Part shown: positions 15,612-24,300 of the stretch, in pieces
How the letters are laid out: each line of letters opens with the position of its first letter
Position numbering within the stretch: position 1 is the stretch's first letter
Assembly: GCA_003246205.1 (NCBI GenBank)
Contig: QKBC01000019.1
Location: 182,931 to 246,930, forward strand
Reading direction: 5' to 3'
Origin: Flavobacterium haoranii
GTDB lineage: Bacteria; Bacteroidota; Bacteroidia; Flavobacteriales; Flavobacteriaceae
DNA: 64,000 nt
Position numbers and translations under genes: made by a program
The notes under the pieces: model-generated
Databases searched by the model: none
Told to the model about the DNA's origin: nothing
The model's input: only the letters and a program-made list of their open reading frames with translations

Positions 15612-16730
15612 TTATAGATTAAGAGATTTTCTTAGCTTTTTATCAACGCCATTTTTATTGACTAAAACAGAAATTGATTTAAGTTTGATATAGGCAGCAC
15701 TCATGTAAACATATCCGCCGTTCTTTACTCTTTTTTCATCTGTTCCCCAAGAATTTTTTACTTTGTAGTATACATTGCCTTTTTGATCCTGTAATTTACC
15801 CACAATATGCATCAAATGGTCATCCGTAGTATCAAAGTTTTCAAATTCTTCCTGACGGTATTCAGGTGTGATTTCCTTTTCTTGTATGATTTCTGTTAAT
15901 CCGTTTTTTTCATCTTTATCATTTTCCGGAATAAAAGCCACTCCGTATTTAGCTGAAAATGTTTTTTCAGATACATCACAATCTAAGGCTAAAGTATAAC
16001 CGTTTTCTAAGGCATAATCAATAGCTTTTATAAATTCATCTAAAGGCAGGTTGTACATGCTTCCGTTAGAAAAATTATCAGGAATACTTAAAATAAAAGG
16101 TTGGTAAAACGGATGATTAGTAAAGCTGGTTAGTGTAATATATTCATCAGCATCTAGTTTTGTATATGTTAAAAAGCTTTTCGGAGTATATTTTTTTCCT
16201 TCGTATGTAAATTCAGCAGGAACTTCACCTAAATAAGTATCTAAAACTTTTGAAACCGCATCTTTCCATTTCGGAGATAATTTTTTTGCAGGATTTTCAA
16301 CGTATGTTTCGACCATAGCCTCTAAAATAGCTACTAATTCAGCATGATTGTGTATTTTTTCTTCTTCCGAAAGTCCGGTAAAAACAGATACAGGTACCAA
16401 ACCATAATCTTTCATACTATTGATAACATCATGAGCCAAGGCTCCTTCACTAAATTGGGCTTTTCCTTGACGCATTACAAAATTTTCAGCTTTCTTAGGA
16501 TAAGTAGTTCTGACTTGATACATTTCCGAAAGGTCTATATGTTTTCCTGTTTTTCTGATGATTTCTGATTCTAAGAAAGAAGATGTCGAAAAACTCCAAC
16601 AAGTTCCGGTTTTGTCTTGCGAAATTACAGGTAAGTGGTCTAAATCGATAACTTCTTTAAACTCATAGTTTTGTGCAAATGAGCAAAAGCCTGTAAGTAA
16701 GCCTATAAGGGAGATTTGTATTTTTTTCAT
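15612..16730 (-). CDS. C1 (papain/bleomycin hydrolase-like) cysteine peptidase, secreted
   Basis: A 372-residue protein with signal peptide MKKIQISLIGLLTGFCSFAQ. The papain-fold triad is complete: Cys in QDKTGTCWSFSTSSF, His in DDHLMHIVGKL, and Asn in KVKNSWGTDEK. The insertion pattern and the long helical middle part match the aminopeptidase C/bleomycin hydrolase branch (C1B), which in Bacteroidota is often exported to the periplasm. It probably trims peptides there. No C-terminal T9SS tail is present. The gene is the first of a probable three-gene unit with the PH-like and serine hydrolase genes. Confidence 0.9.
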   Translation of the reverse strand: MKKIQISLIGLLTGFCSFAQNYEFKEVIDLDHLPVISQDKTGTCWSFSTSSFLESEIIRKTGKHIDLSEMYQVRTTYPKKAENFVMRQGKAQFSEGALAHDVINSMKDYGLVPVSVFTGLSEEEKIHNHAELVAILEAMVETYVENPAKKLSPKWKDAVSKVLDTYLGEVPAEFTYEGKKYTPKSFLTYTKLDADEYITLTSFTNHPFYQPFILSIPDNFSNGSMYNLPLDEFIKAIDYALENGYTLALDCDVSEKTFSAKYGVAFIPENDKDEKNGLTEIIQEKEITPEYRQEEFENFDTTDDHLMHIVGKLQDQKGNVYYKVKNSWGTDEKRVKNGGYVYMSAAYIKLKSISVLVNKNGVDKKLRKSLNL

Positions 16731-16855
16731 GATAATTATGATTAAAGAGCTGCAAGATAATACAAAAATGGCGTATTTTTACCTTCAGAAAGTTAAAATC
16801 AAATGACTTTTAAGGCTTAAATTGAATAACTAAACTCTAAATAAACTTTTTCGTT

Positions 16856-17695
16856 ATGAGTAAAATCGAATGGGAAATTGCTAAAGAATTTGAAGACATT
16901 ACCTATAAAAAAAGCAATGGTGTGGCGCGTATAGCATTTAATCGTCCGGAAGTGCGTAATGCTTTCCGTCCGAAAACAACCAAAGAATTATTAGATGCCT
17001 TTCACGATGCGCATGAAGATACCTCAATAGGAGTTATTTTATTATCATCCGAAGGTCCGTCTCCTAAAGATGGAATTTATTCTTTTTGTAGCGGAGGAGA
17101 CCAAAAAGCCCGTGGTTATCAGGGGTATGTAGGTGAAGACGGTTACCACCGTTTGAATATTCTGGAAGTTCAACGTTTGATTCGTTTTACACCAAAAGTA
17201 GTCATTGCCGTAGTTAACGGTTGGGCTGTAGGTGGCGGACATTCGTTACACGTAGTTTGCGATTTAACATTAGCAAGTAAAGAGCATGCCATCTTTAAAC
17301 AAACGGATGCAGATGTAACTAGTTTTGATGCCGGTTACGGTTCAGCTTATTTAGCAAAGTTAGTGGGACAAAAAAGAGCTCGTGAGATTTTCTTTTTAGG
17401 ACGTAATTACTCAGCGCAAGACGCTTATGAAATGGGAATGGTAAATGCAGTAATTCCGCACGATGAATTAGAAGATACAGCATATCAATGGGCACAAGAA
17501 ATCCTTGAAAAATCACCTATTTCAATTAAAATGCTGAAGTTTGCCATGAACCTGACAGATGACGGAATGGTAGGGCAGCAAGTATTCGCCGGTGAAGCTA
17601 CTCGTTTGGCTTATATGAGCGATGAGGCTAAAGAAGGACGTGATGCTTTCCTAGAAAAGCGTAAACCTAATTTTGAGAAAAAATATATTCCTTAA
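16856..17695 (+). CDS. menB: 1,4-dihydroxy-2-naphthoyl-CoA synthase
   Basis: MenB closes the second naphthoquinone ring of menaquinone from o-succinylbenzoyl-CoA. The 279-residue crotonase-fold protein shows ARIAFNRPEVRNAFRPKT, the oxyanion-hole loop with FCSGGDQKARG (GGDQ is diagnostic of MenB), NGWAVGGGHSLHVVCDLTLAS, DADVTSFDAGYGSAYLAKLVGQKRAREIFFLGR, and a C-terminal FLEKRKPNF. menA lies 88 nt downstream on the same strand, separated by a long inverted repeat. Confidence 0.97.
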   Translation: MSKIEWEIAKEFEDITYKKSNGVARIAFNRPEVRNAFRPKTTKELLDAFHDAHEDTSIGVILLSSEGPSPKDGIYSFCSGGDQKARGYQGYVGEDGYHRLNILEVQRLIRFTPKVVIAVVNGWAVGGGHSLHVVCDLTLASKEHAIFKQTDADVTSFDAGYGSAYLAKLVGQKRAREIFFLGRNYSAQDAYEMGMVNAVIPHDELEDTAYQWAQEILEKSPISIKMLKFAMNLTDDGMVGQQVFAGEATRLAYMSDEAKEGRDAFLEKRKPNFEKKYIP

Positions 17696-17711
17696 GAATA
17701 AGTTAGATTTT

Positions 17712-17756
17712 AGAATTCAGAAATGGAATAACAATATTTTTTAATTTCTGAATTCT
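17712..17756. repeat. 13-bp perfect inverted repeat between menB and menA
   Basis: AGAATTCAGAAAT (17712-17724) and its exact complement (17744-17756), 19-nt loop. The loop itself ends in a T run. It could be an attenuator, a processing site or a partial terminator setting the menB:menA ratio. Confidence 0.6.
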
Positions 17757-17783
17757 CTGATTTCATAATTCTAATTTTATAAA

Positions 17784-18674
17784 ATGAAACACTGGATTCA
17801 GGCAGCTCGCTTGCGTACATTACCATTGTCGGTATCAGGGATAATAGTAGGGAGTGCTTATGCTGTATACCAACATACATTTAATGGTACAATTTTTACA
17901 TGGGCTATTATTACAACGCTGTTATTTCAAATTTTATCCAATTTTGCTAATGATTACGGAGATGGCGTTAAAGGCACAGATGCTAACAGAACGGGAGAAA
18001 AACGATTGGTTGCTGCCGGTGTAATTACAGCTGAACAAATGAAAAAAGCCGTTATTTTGATGTCTGTTTTATCATTATGTTCAGCTTTATTTTTGATTTA
18101 CCTGTCTTTTGGTAAAGATAACTTTTTATATTCGGTTTTCTTCGTTGTTTTAGGAATAGCTTCCATAGCAGCAGCTATTAAATATACTGTAGGTAAAAAT
18201 GCTTACGGTTATAGCGGATTAGGTGATTTGTTTGTTTTTCTCTTTTTTGGCTGGGTAAGTGTTGTTGGATCTAATTTCTTATATTCAAAAACAATTGATT
18301 GGATAATTTGGCTTCCCGCAACAGCCATCGGATTTTTGAGTATAGCTGTTCTTAATCTCAATAACATGCGGGATATTCATAATGACAAGGTAGCCGGAAA
18401 ACATACTTTAGTGGTAAAAATGGGGTTTGATAGGGCAAAATATTATCATTACTTTTTGATTATAAGTGCAGCACTACTTTTTATAACAGCAGAAGTTTTG
18501 ATGAAAATTTATCCCGTTTCAGGCGTTTTTTGTTTACTCTTGTTTCTCAAACATTTACGCTATGTAAATAGGGTAAAAGAACCACGGGATTTAGATTCTC
18601 AATTAAAGATAGTTGCACTTGGAACTTTTTTAATTAGTTTACTATTTCTACTAAATGTTGTATTTTTAAGCTGA
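17784..18674 (+). CDS. menA: 1,4-dihydroxy-2-naphthoate polyprenyltransferase
   Basis: MenA attaches the isoprenoid tail to the naphthoate ring in the inner membrane, the penultimate step of menaquinone synthesis. The 296-residue protein has eight to nine membrane helices and both aspartate-rich UbiA-family motifs: NFANDYGDGVKGTD and LNNMRDIHNDKVAGKHTL. The N-terminus MKHWIQAARLRTLPLSVSGI is typical of MenA. It is flanked by menB upstream and a UPF0173 hydrolase 26 nt downstream. Confidence 0.95.
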   Translation: MKHWIQAARLRTLPLSVSGIIVGSAYAVYQHTFNGTIFTWAIITTLLFQILSNFANDYGDGVKGTDANRTGEKRLVAAGVITAEQMKKAVILMSVLSLCSALFLIYLSFGKDNFLYSVFFVVLGIASIAAAIKYTVGKNAYGYSGLGDLFVFLFFGWVSVVGSNFLYSKTIDWIIWLPATAIGFLSIAVLNLNNMRDIHNDKVAGKHTLVVKMGFDRAKYYHYFLIISAALLFITAEVLMKIYPVSGVFCLLLFLKHLRYVNRVKEPRDLDSQLKIVALGTFLISLLFLLNVVFLS

Positions 18675-18700
18675 TTTTTAAAAAACTAATGTACTGAACT

Positions 18701-19378
18701 ATGAAAATAACATTTTACGGGCATGCGTGTTTAGGAATTGAAATAAAAGGAATCGCTATTTTGGTAGATCCTTTTATTACCGGAAACCCGAAAGCTTCGC
18801 ATATTGATATAAATGAAATCAAAGCAGATTATATTTTGCTTACCCATGCGCATCAAGATCATACTCTGGATGTAGAAACAATTGCTAAAAGAACAAATGC
18901 TGTAATTGTGTCTAATTTTGAAATAGCGTCTTATTATGGTAATAAAGGATTTAAAAACCATACTATGAATCACGGCGGCAGTTGGAATTTTGATTTTGGA
19001 AAACTAAAATATGTAATTGCATTACACACTTCGTCATTTGCTGACGGAACTTATGGTGGTCAACCCGGAGGTTTTGTTATTGAGGGAGAACATAAAAACA
19101 TTTATATTGCCGGAGATACGGCTTTGACCATGGATATGAAATTAATTCCCATGCGAACAAAATTAGATTTAGCTATTCTGCCAATAGGAAGCAATTTTAC
19201 AATGGATGTTGAAGACGCTATTATAGCATCAGATTTTGTAGAATGTGATAAAGTATTAGGTTATCATTTTGATACTTTCGGCTATATCGAAATTAATCAT
19301 GATGATGCCAAAAGGAAATTCTTTGACAAAGGAAAAGATTTGATGCTTTTAGACATCGGCGGATCGATAGAATTATAG
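18701..19378 (+). CDS. Metal-dependent hydrolase, UPF0173 (YtkL-like) family
   Basis: A 225-residue metallo-beta-lactamase-fold protein. Metal ligands are visible in LTHAHQDHTLD (HxHxDH), in the MNHGGSW and IALHTSSFADG segments, in YIAGDTAL (bridging Asp) and in GYHFDTFGYIE (last His). UPF0173 enzymes have no firm substrate; in flavobacteria the gene is commonly next to menA, suggesting a link to quinone metabolism, but this is association only. It ends in a clear terminator. Confidence 0.9.
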   Translation: MKITFYGHACLGIEIKGIAILVDPFITGNPKASHIDINEIKADYILLTHAHQDHTLDVETIAKRTNAVIVSNFEIASYYGNKGFKNHTMNHGGSWNFDFGKLKYVIALHTSSFADGTYGGQPGGFVIEGEHKNIYIAGDTALTMDMKLIPMRTKLDLAILPIGSNFTMDVEDAIIASDFVECDKVLGYHFDTFGYIEINHDDAKRKFFDKGKDLMLLDIGGSIEL

Positions 19379-19392
19379 AACTAAAAATATAA

Positions 19393-19422
19393 AACATCTG
19401 AATCATTCAGGTGTTTTTTTTT
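19393..19422 (+). terminator. Intrinsic terminator of the menB-menA-hydrolase unit
   Basis: AACATCTGAAT and ATTCAGGTGTT arms (one G-U pair), followed by a run of nine T. Confidence 0.88.
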
Positions 19423-19450
19423 ATTCAGATCGTGTTTTATCTGAATTCAG

Positions 19451-19458
19451 TATTTTTG
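19451..19458 (+). promoter_or_regulatory. -7 box of the DUF1684 gene
   Basis: TATTTTTG, 14 nt before ATG 19473. Confidence 0.6.
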
Positions 19459-19472
19459 TTGAAAAATTATAC

Positions 19473-20066
19473 ATGTATAAAATCATCATTGCCTTATTAG
19501 TTTCATTTTATACGTTTGCTCAGGAAAACGAAGTAAAATTGGCTCAGGAATTTCAGGAACATTTGAACGAAGAGTTTAAAGATTCTGTTTCCAGTCCTTT
19601 AGAAAAGGAAGATTTAGCACATTTCACAAGTTTGGATTTTTATCCTATTTCCGAAAAGTTTATTGTAAAAGCCACTTTTGTGAAAGCCAGAAAACAAAAA
19701 AGCTTCAAGATGAAAACATCTACTTCGAGAACGCCAATGTATAGTAAATATGGCGAATTGCATTTTGAATTGGAAGGAAAACAAATGGTTTTAAATGTAT
19801 ACCAAAATATAGAATTAAGTAAAAAACCGGGATTTAAAGATTATCTTTTTCTACCTTTTTTGGATTTAACCAATGGAGAAACAACGTATCCCGGCGGACG
19901 ATATTTGGATATGAGAATTCCAAAATCAAATACAGTAATTATTAATTTCAATAAAGCCTATAACCCTTATTGTGCTTACAATCATAAGTATTCCTGCCCG
20001 ATAGTGCCAAGAGAAAACGATCTGAATATTGCTATAGAAGCCGGAGTAAAAAAGTTTCATGACTAA
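19473..20066 (+). CDS. DUF1684 family protein, exported
   Basis: A 197-residue protein with a cleavable signal (MYKIIIALLVSFYTFAQ). The mature part matches DUF1684: SPLEKEDLAHFTSLDFYPISEKF, the strand KYGELHFELEGKQMVLNVYQ, FLPFLDLTNGETTYPGGRYLDM and the C-terminal INFNKAYNPYCAYNHKYSCPIVPRENDLNI, the most conserved block of the family. The function is unknown; the last block resembles a small-molecule-binding loop. It overlaps the TatD gene by 1 nt, so they are translationally coupled. Confidence 0.88.
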   Translation: MYKIIIALLVSFYTFAQENEVKLAQEFQEHLNEEFKDSVSSPLEKEDLAHFTSLDFYPISEKFIVKATFVKARKQKSFKMKTSTSRTPMYSKYGELHFELEGKQMVLNVYQNIELSKKPGFKDYLFLPFLDLTNGETTYPGGRYLDMRIPKSNTVIINFNKAYNPYCAYNHKYSCPIVPRENDLNIAIEAGVKKFHD

Positions 20067-20719
20067 TGACTTTCATTAATTTACATACACATCGTTATTC
20101 GGCTGATTCTGAAATTCTGGAAGTAGTAAACCAGTATCCGTGGGAGTTTTCAGCTCAAATTCCGCAGTATTCCATAGGAATTCATCCGTGGTATATTGAA
20201 GAAAATCATTTGTCAAGTGATTTACAGGTAATACAAGAGAAATTAAAAGACGAAAAATGTCTGGCTTTAGGCGAATGTGGTTTAGATAAACGAATTGAAA
20301 TTCCGCTATCGGTACAAACTAAAGTTTTTCAACAACAGATAGAATTGGTACAACAAACGATGAAACCTGTTATTCTACATTGTGTAGCTGCTTATCAGGA
20401 GATTATTGCACTTAAAAAAGAAATGAATATTCAGAATCCGATGATCGTTCATGGTTTTTCAAAAAATGAACAAGTTGCCAAAAGTTTACTGGATAACGGA
20501 TTTTATCTTTCTTTTGGAAAATACCTGTTGCGTAACCCTGATTTAGAAAAGGTTTTTAAATTTGTGCCCGAAAATCACTTTTTTTTAGAAACCGATACCA
20601 TTGAAGAAAGTATTTTTCAGGTTTACCAAAAAGCAGCAGCAGTAAAAAAACTGACAGTAGAGCAAATACAACAGCAAGTAGCTCAGAATTTTGAAGTGGT
20701 TTTCAAAAGAGATAAGTAA
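20066..20719 (+). CDS. TatD-family metal-dependent hydrolase (short form)
   Basis: A 217-residue TIM-barrel metallohydrolase, shorter than canonical TatD (about 255). Ligands seen: HTHR near the N-terminus (LHTHRYSAD), Glu in LALGECGLDKR, His in PVILHCVAAYQE, His in MIVHGFSKN, and Asp in FLETDTIEE. TatD enzymes have 3'-5' exonuclease or deoxyribonuclease activity in repair; the short flavobacterial form may differ. It starts within the stop codon of the DUF1684 gene and is followed by tcdA after 23 nt. Confidence 0.9.
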   Translation: MTFINLHTHRYSADSEILEVVNQYPWEFSAQIPQYSIGIHPWYIEENHLSSDLQVIQEKLKDEKCLALGECGLDKRIEIPLSVQTKVFQQQIELVQQTMKPVILHCVAAYQEIIALKKEMNIQNPMIVHGFSKNEQVAKSLLDNGFYLSFGKYLLRNPDLEKVFKFVPENHFFLETDTIEESIFQVYQKAAAVKKLTVEQIQQQVAQNFEVVFKRDK

Positions 20720-20742
20720 AAAACAAATCAATAAAATAAGGT

Positions 20743-21480
20743 ATGGCAAAATGGCAAGAACGAGCAGAATTATTGTTTAAACCGGAAGGTTTAGCGAAAT
20801 TAACAAACGCAAATGTAATGGTAGTAGGTTTAGGTGGAGTAGGAAGCTTTGCAGCAGAATTTTTGGCTCGTGCCGGAGTAGGAAATATGACCATTGTTGA
20901 TGGAGATACAGTAGATATTACCAATATTAACCGACAATTACCAGCATTGCATTCAACGGTAGATAAACCTAAAGTTGAGGTTGTAGGCGATCGTTTAATG
21001 GATATTAACCCGGAATTGAATCTGACTCGTGTTCAGGAATTTCTGTCACCGGAAAGAGCTTTTGAATTGGTAAGTCAAGATTTTGATTACGTGTTGGATT
21101 GTATCGATAGCTTAACGCCTAAATTGAATTTGATCTTGGCAGCCAAAAGAAAACGAGTGAAGATCATTAGTAATATGGGAGCCGGTGGAAAATTTTTAGC
21201 CGAAAAAGTTAAAGTACGCGACATCAGTAAAACTGATTATTGTCCATTGGCAAAGCAAGTACGCAAGCGTTTAAAGAAAGAAGGAATTTCCGGAGGTGTA
21301 AAAGTGGTATATTCAGATGAACGACCGGATTATGACAGTGTGAAAATGACGGATGGGACTAACTTTAAAAAGTCGTTTTACGGAACGAATAGTTGGATGC
21401 CCGGATTATTTGGTTTACACGCCGCACAAACGGTTGTCATGGATATTTTAAAAAAGAAAGAAGTTAAAGAAAGCGAATAG
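20743..21480 (+). CDS. tcdA: tRNA threonylcarbamoyladenosine dehydratase
   Basis: TcdA (CsdL/YgdL) is an E1-like enzyme that uses ATP to cyclise t6A at position 37 of tRNA into ct6A. The 245-residue protein shows the ThiF/E1 nucleotide site VVGLGGVGSFAAEFLARAGVG, IVDGDTVDITNINRQLPA, the DCIDSLTPKLNLI segment, and ISNMGAGGKF. KVVYSDERPDYDSV and FGLHAAQTVV near the end are typical of the TcdA branch. It sits in a tight cluster with TatD and cmk. Confidence 0.92.
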   Translation: MAKWQERAELLFKPEGLAKLTNANVMVVGLGGVGSFAAEFLARAGVGNMTIVDGDTVDITNINRQLPALHSTVDKPKVEVVGDRLMDINPELNLTRVQEFLSPERAFELVSQDFDYVLDCIDSLTPKLNLILAAKRKRVKIISNMGAGGKFLAEKVKVRDISKTDYCPLAKQVRKRLKKEGISGGVKVVYSDERPDYDSVKMTDGTNFKKSFYGTNSWMPGLFGLHAAQTVVMDILKKKEVKESE

Positions 21481-21495
21481 CTTTTATATTTAGAT

Positions 21496-22182
21496 ATGAA
21501 AAAAATCATTATTGCAATAGATGGCTTTTCGTCAACCGGAAAAAGCACTTTAGCCAAACAATTAGCCAAAGAGTTAGGATATGTGTATGTTGATACCGGG
21601 GCTATGTACAGGGCCGTGACCTATTTTGCGATGCAAAACCATTGGGTTTCCGAAGCGCATTTAGACAAAGAACAGGTAGTCCAAAATTTGAATAAAGTTC
21701 AGCTGCGTTTTCAGTTTAATGATGTTTTGGGCTTTGCCGAAATGTATTTAAATGGTGTAAATGTTGAAAAAGAGATCAGAACACTAGAAGTATCACAAAA
21801 TGTAAGCCGCATTGCAGAAATTTCAGAAGTCCGGGCTAAATTAGTACAACAACAGCAGGAAATGGGGCAAGATAAAGGAATTGTAATGGACGGTAGAGAT
21901 ATTGGAACTGTTGTGTTTCCTAAGGCTGAGCTAAAAATTTTTATGACGGCATCGGCAGAAACAAGAGCACAAAGAAGATATCAGGAATTATTAGGAAAAA
22001 GTCAAAAAGTGACTTATAATGAGGTGTTGGAAAATGTGCAGCAACGTGATTATATTGATACGCATCGCGATGATTCTCCTTTAGTACAAGCTGAAGATGC
22101 AGTTGTGATCGATAATTCAGATTTAACAAGAGAAGAGCAATTTACAAAAGTATTAGCATTGGTAAATCAAAAAATAAGATAA
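21496..22182 (+). CDS. cmk: Cytidylate kinase
   Basis: Cmk phosphorylates CMP and dCMP with ATP. The 228-residue length is normal for the long bacterial form. The P-loop is IDGFSSTGKSTLAKQL, followed by YVDTGAMYRAVTYFA (CMP-binding start), VSRIAEISEVRAKLVQQQQEMG, the MDGRDIGTVVFPKAELKIFMTAS block and the lid region RAQRRYQELL. It precedes rpsA, an order conserved widely among bacteria, but rpsA has its own strong promoter here. Confidence 0.96.
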   Translation: MKKIIIAIDGFSSTGKSTLAKQLAKELGYVYVDTGAMYRAVTYFAMQNHWVSEAHLDKEQVVQNLNKVQLRFQFNDVLGFAEMYLNGVNVEKEIRTLEVSQNVSRIAEISEVRAKLVQQQQEMGQDKGIVMDGRDIGTVVFPKAELKIFMTASAETRAQRRYQELLGKSQKVTYNEVLENVQQRDYIDTHRDDSPLVQAEDAVVIDNSDLTREEQFTKVLALVNQKIR

Positions 22183-22228
22183 CAGGTTTAGAATAAGAGA
22201 AGTAATAAATTGTTTTTTGAAATAACTG

Positions 22229-22258
22229 TTTGGAATTCAGAAAAAATGACTATCTTTG
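22229..22258 (+). promoter_or_regulatory. rpsA promoter
   Basis: TTTG (22229-22232), an 18-bp spacer and TATCTTTG (22251-22258): a textbook Bacteroidota promoter. Transcription should start near 22264. Confidence 0.85.
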
Positions 22259-22263
22259 CACAC

Positions 22264-22381
22264 CTTTTTGGCAGAGTAGAGTTTCCGATTGGGTATCAAG
22301 TAATTATGTAAAAAAACACTGTTGTGGTTTAATCTGCAAATTGAAACTCAAAAAACCCGGCATACAAATTTTTTAATCAGC
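22264..22381 (+). other. Long 5' leader of rpsA
   Basis: About 118 nt separate the expected transcript start from ATG 22382, whereas most genes in this window have leaders of 10-30 nt. It is a candidate site for autogenous control by S1, as known for rpsA in other bacteria. I could not fold it with confidence. Confidence 0.45.
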
Positions 22382-24145
22382 ATGGCTGAAATTAATAAAA
22401 CACAAGAAGAGTTTTTAGCAAATTTTAATTGGCACAACTACGCAGAAGGTATTGATCCTGTAGATGAAAAAAACTTGCAAGAATTTGAAGATTTAGTAGC
22501 AAAAACTTTTGTATCTACTGACGATCAAGAAGTTGTAGAAGGAGTTGTAGTAAGAATTACAGATAGAGATGCTATCGTTGACATCAACGCTAAATCAGAA
22601 GGTGTTATTTCTTTAAACGAATTTCGTTACAATCCTAACTTACAAGTTGGTGATAAAGTAGAAGTTCTAATCGACGTTCGTGAAGATAAAACAGGACAAT
22701 TAGTATTGTCTCACAGAAAAGCCAGAACAATCAAAGCATGGGATAGAGTTATCGCTGCTCATGAAACTGGTGAAATCGTTAACGGTTTCGTTAAATGTAG
22801 AACTAAAGGTGGTATGATCGTTGACGTATTCGGAATCGAAGCATTCTTACCAGGTTCTCAAATTGATGTTAAACCAATCCGTGATTACGATCAATACGTA
22901 AACAAAACTATGGAATTCAAAGTGGTTAAAATCAACCATGAATTCAAAAATGTTGTGGTTTCTCACAAAGCGCTTATCGAGGCTGATATCGAAGAACAAA
23001 AGAAAGAAATCATTGGTCAATTAGAAAAAGGACAAGTATTAGAAGGAGTTGTGAAAAACATCACTTCTTATGGTGTGTTCATTGACTTAGGTGGTGTTGA
23101 CGGATTAATCCACATCACTGACTTATCTTGGTCTCGTATCAACCACCCAAGCGAAGTATTAGAATTAGATCAAAAATTAAACGTAGTTATCTTAGACTTT
23201 GATGATGAGAAAACACGTATCCAATTAGGTTTAAAACAATTACATGCTCATCCATGGGATGCTTTAGATGCTAACTTACAAGTTGGAGATAAAGTAAAAG
23301 GTAAAGTTGTTGTTTTAGCTGATTACGGTGCTTTCATTGAAGTAGCTGACGGTGTTGAAGGTTTAATCCACGTTTCTGAGATGTCTTGGTCTACTCACTT
23401 AAGATCAGCTCAAGATTTTATGAAAATCGGTGACGAAGTAGAAGCGGTTATCTTAACTTTAGATAGAGATGAGCGTAAAATGTCTTTAGGTATCAAACAA
23501 TTAACTCCGGATCCTTGGACTGATATCACTACTAAATATCCTGTAGGTTCTAAACACACAGGAACTGTTAGAAACTTTACTAACTTCGGTATCTTCGTTG
23601 AATTAGAAGAGGGTGTTGACGGTTTAGTTTACATTTCTGACTTATCTTGGACTAAGAAAATTAAACACCCATCTGAATTTGTTAATGTAGGTGATAAATT
23701 AGACGTTGTTGTTTTAGAGTTGGATGTTGAAGGACGTAAATTATCTTTAGGTCACAAACAAACTACTGAAAACCCTTGGGACAAACACGAAGAAGCTTTC
23801 GCTGTTGGAACTATTCACAACGGAACTATCGCTGAAATCGTAGACAAAGGTGCTACTGTAGATTTTGGTGATGACGTAGTTGCTTTCATTCCATCTCGTC
23901 ACTTAGAAAAAGAAGATGGTAAAAAATTGAAAAAAGGTGAAACTGCTGACTTCAAAGTAATTGAGTTCAACAAAGAATTCAAAAGAGTAGTAGCGTCTCA
24001 CACTGCTATCTTCCGTGAAGAAGAAGAGAAAGTAGTTAAAGAAGCTGCAGCTTCAACTTCATCTAACACAGTTGAAAAATCAACTTTAGGTGATATTGAT
24101 GCTTTAGCAGAATTAAAAGCTAAAATGGAAAAAGGAGGAAACTAA
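22382..24145 (+). CDS. rpsA: 30S ribosomal protein S1
   Basis: S1 binds mRNA on the 30S subunit and helps start translation. Six S1 domains can be counted in 587 residues: starting near DQEVVEGVVVRITDRDAIVD, GEIVNGFVKCRTKGGMIVD, GQVLEGVVKNITSYGVFID, GDKVKGKVVVLADYGAFIE, GSKHTGTVRNFTNFGIFVE and GTIHNGTIAEIVDKGATVD. The start MAEINKTQEEFLANFNWHNY is the usual flavobacterial one; an in-frame ATG at 22322 is in the leader and is rejected. Codon use is markedly more optimised than in neighbouring genes (repeated use of a few codons), in keeping with high expression. A strong terminator follows. Confidence 0.97.
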   Translation: MAEINKTQEEFLANFNWHNYAEGIDPVDEKNLQEFEDLVAKTFVSTDDQEVVEGVVVRITDRDAIVDINAKSEGVISLNEFRYNPNLQVGDKVEVLIDVREDKTGQLVLSHRKARTIKAWDRVIAAHETGEIVNGFVKCRTKGGMIVDVFGIEAFLPGSQIDVKPIRDYDQYVNKTMEFKVVKINHEFKNVVVSHKALIEADIEEQKKEIIGQLEKGQVLEGVVKNITSYGVFIDLGGVDGLIHITDLSWSRINHPSEVLELDQKLNVVILDFDDEKTRIQLGLKQLHAHPWDALDANLQVGDKVKGKVVVLADYGAFIEVADGVEGLIHVSEMSWSTHLRSAQDFMKIGDEVEAVILTLDRDERKMSLGIKQLTPDPWTDITTKYPVGSKHTGTVRNFTNFGIFVELEEGVDGLVYISDLSWTKKIKHPSEFVNVGDKLDVVVLELDVEGRKLSLGHKQTTENPWDKHEEAFAVGTIHNGTIAEIVDKGATVDFGDDVVAFIPSRHLEKEDGKKLKKGETADFKVIEFNKEFKRVVASHTAIFREEEEKVVKEAAASTSSNTVEKSTLGDIDALAELKAKMEKGGN

Positions 24146-24166
24146 TTTTTCCTTTTCTAATAAATT

Positions 24167-24198
24167 AAATCCCGCATGATTCATGCGGGATTTTTTTG
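24167..24198 (+). terminator. rpsA intrinsic terminator
   Basis: AAATCCCGCATGA (24167-24179) and its exact complement (24181-24193), followed by TTTTTTT. Confidence 0.93.
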
Positions 24199-24300
24199 TT
24201 TAAGACATTTTGGATAGGATTAATTTTTTATTAAAATTAACCTAGAAATAACTTGTTGAAATATAGTTTTTTTCTTTCTTTTGTTAGTAAATTTCTTGAT

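Noticed and set aside
22322..22381. Upstream in-frame ATG start for rpsA
   Set aside because: The 20 added residues (MWFNLQIETQ...) do not resemble S1; the usual start MAEINKTQEEF is at 22382.
24253..24300. Longer TTG start for the secreted LRR gene
   Set aside because: ATG 24301 opens with a complete Sec signal peptide; the extra 16 residues would spoil it.
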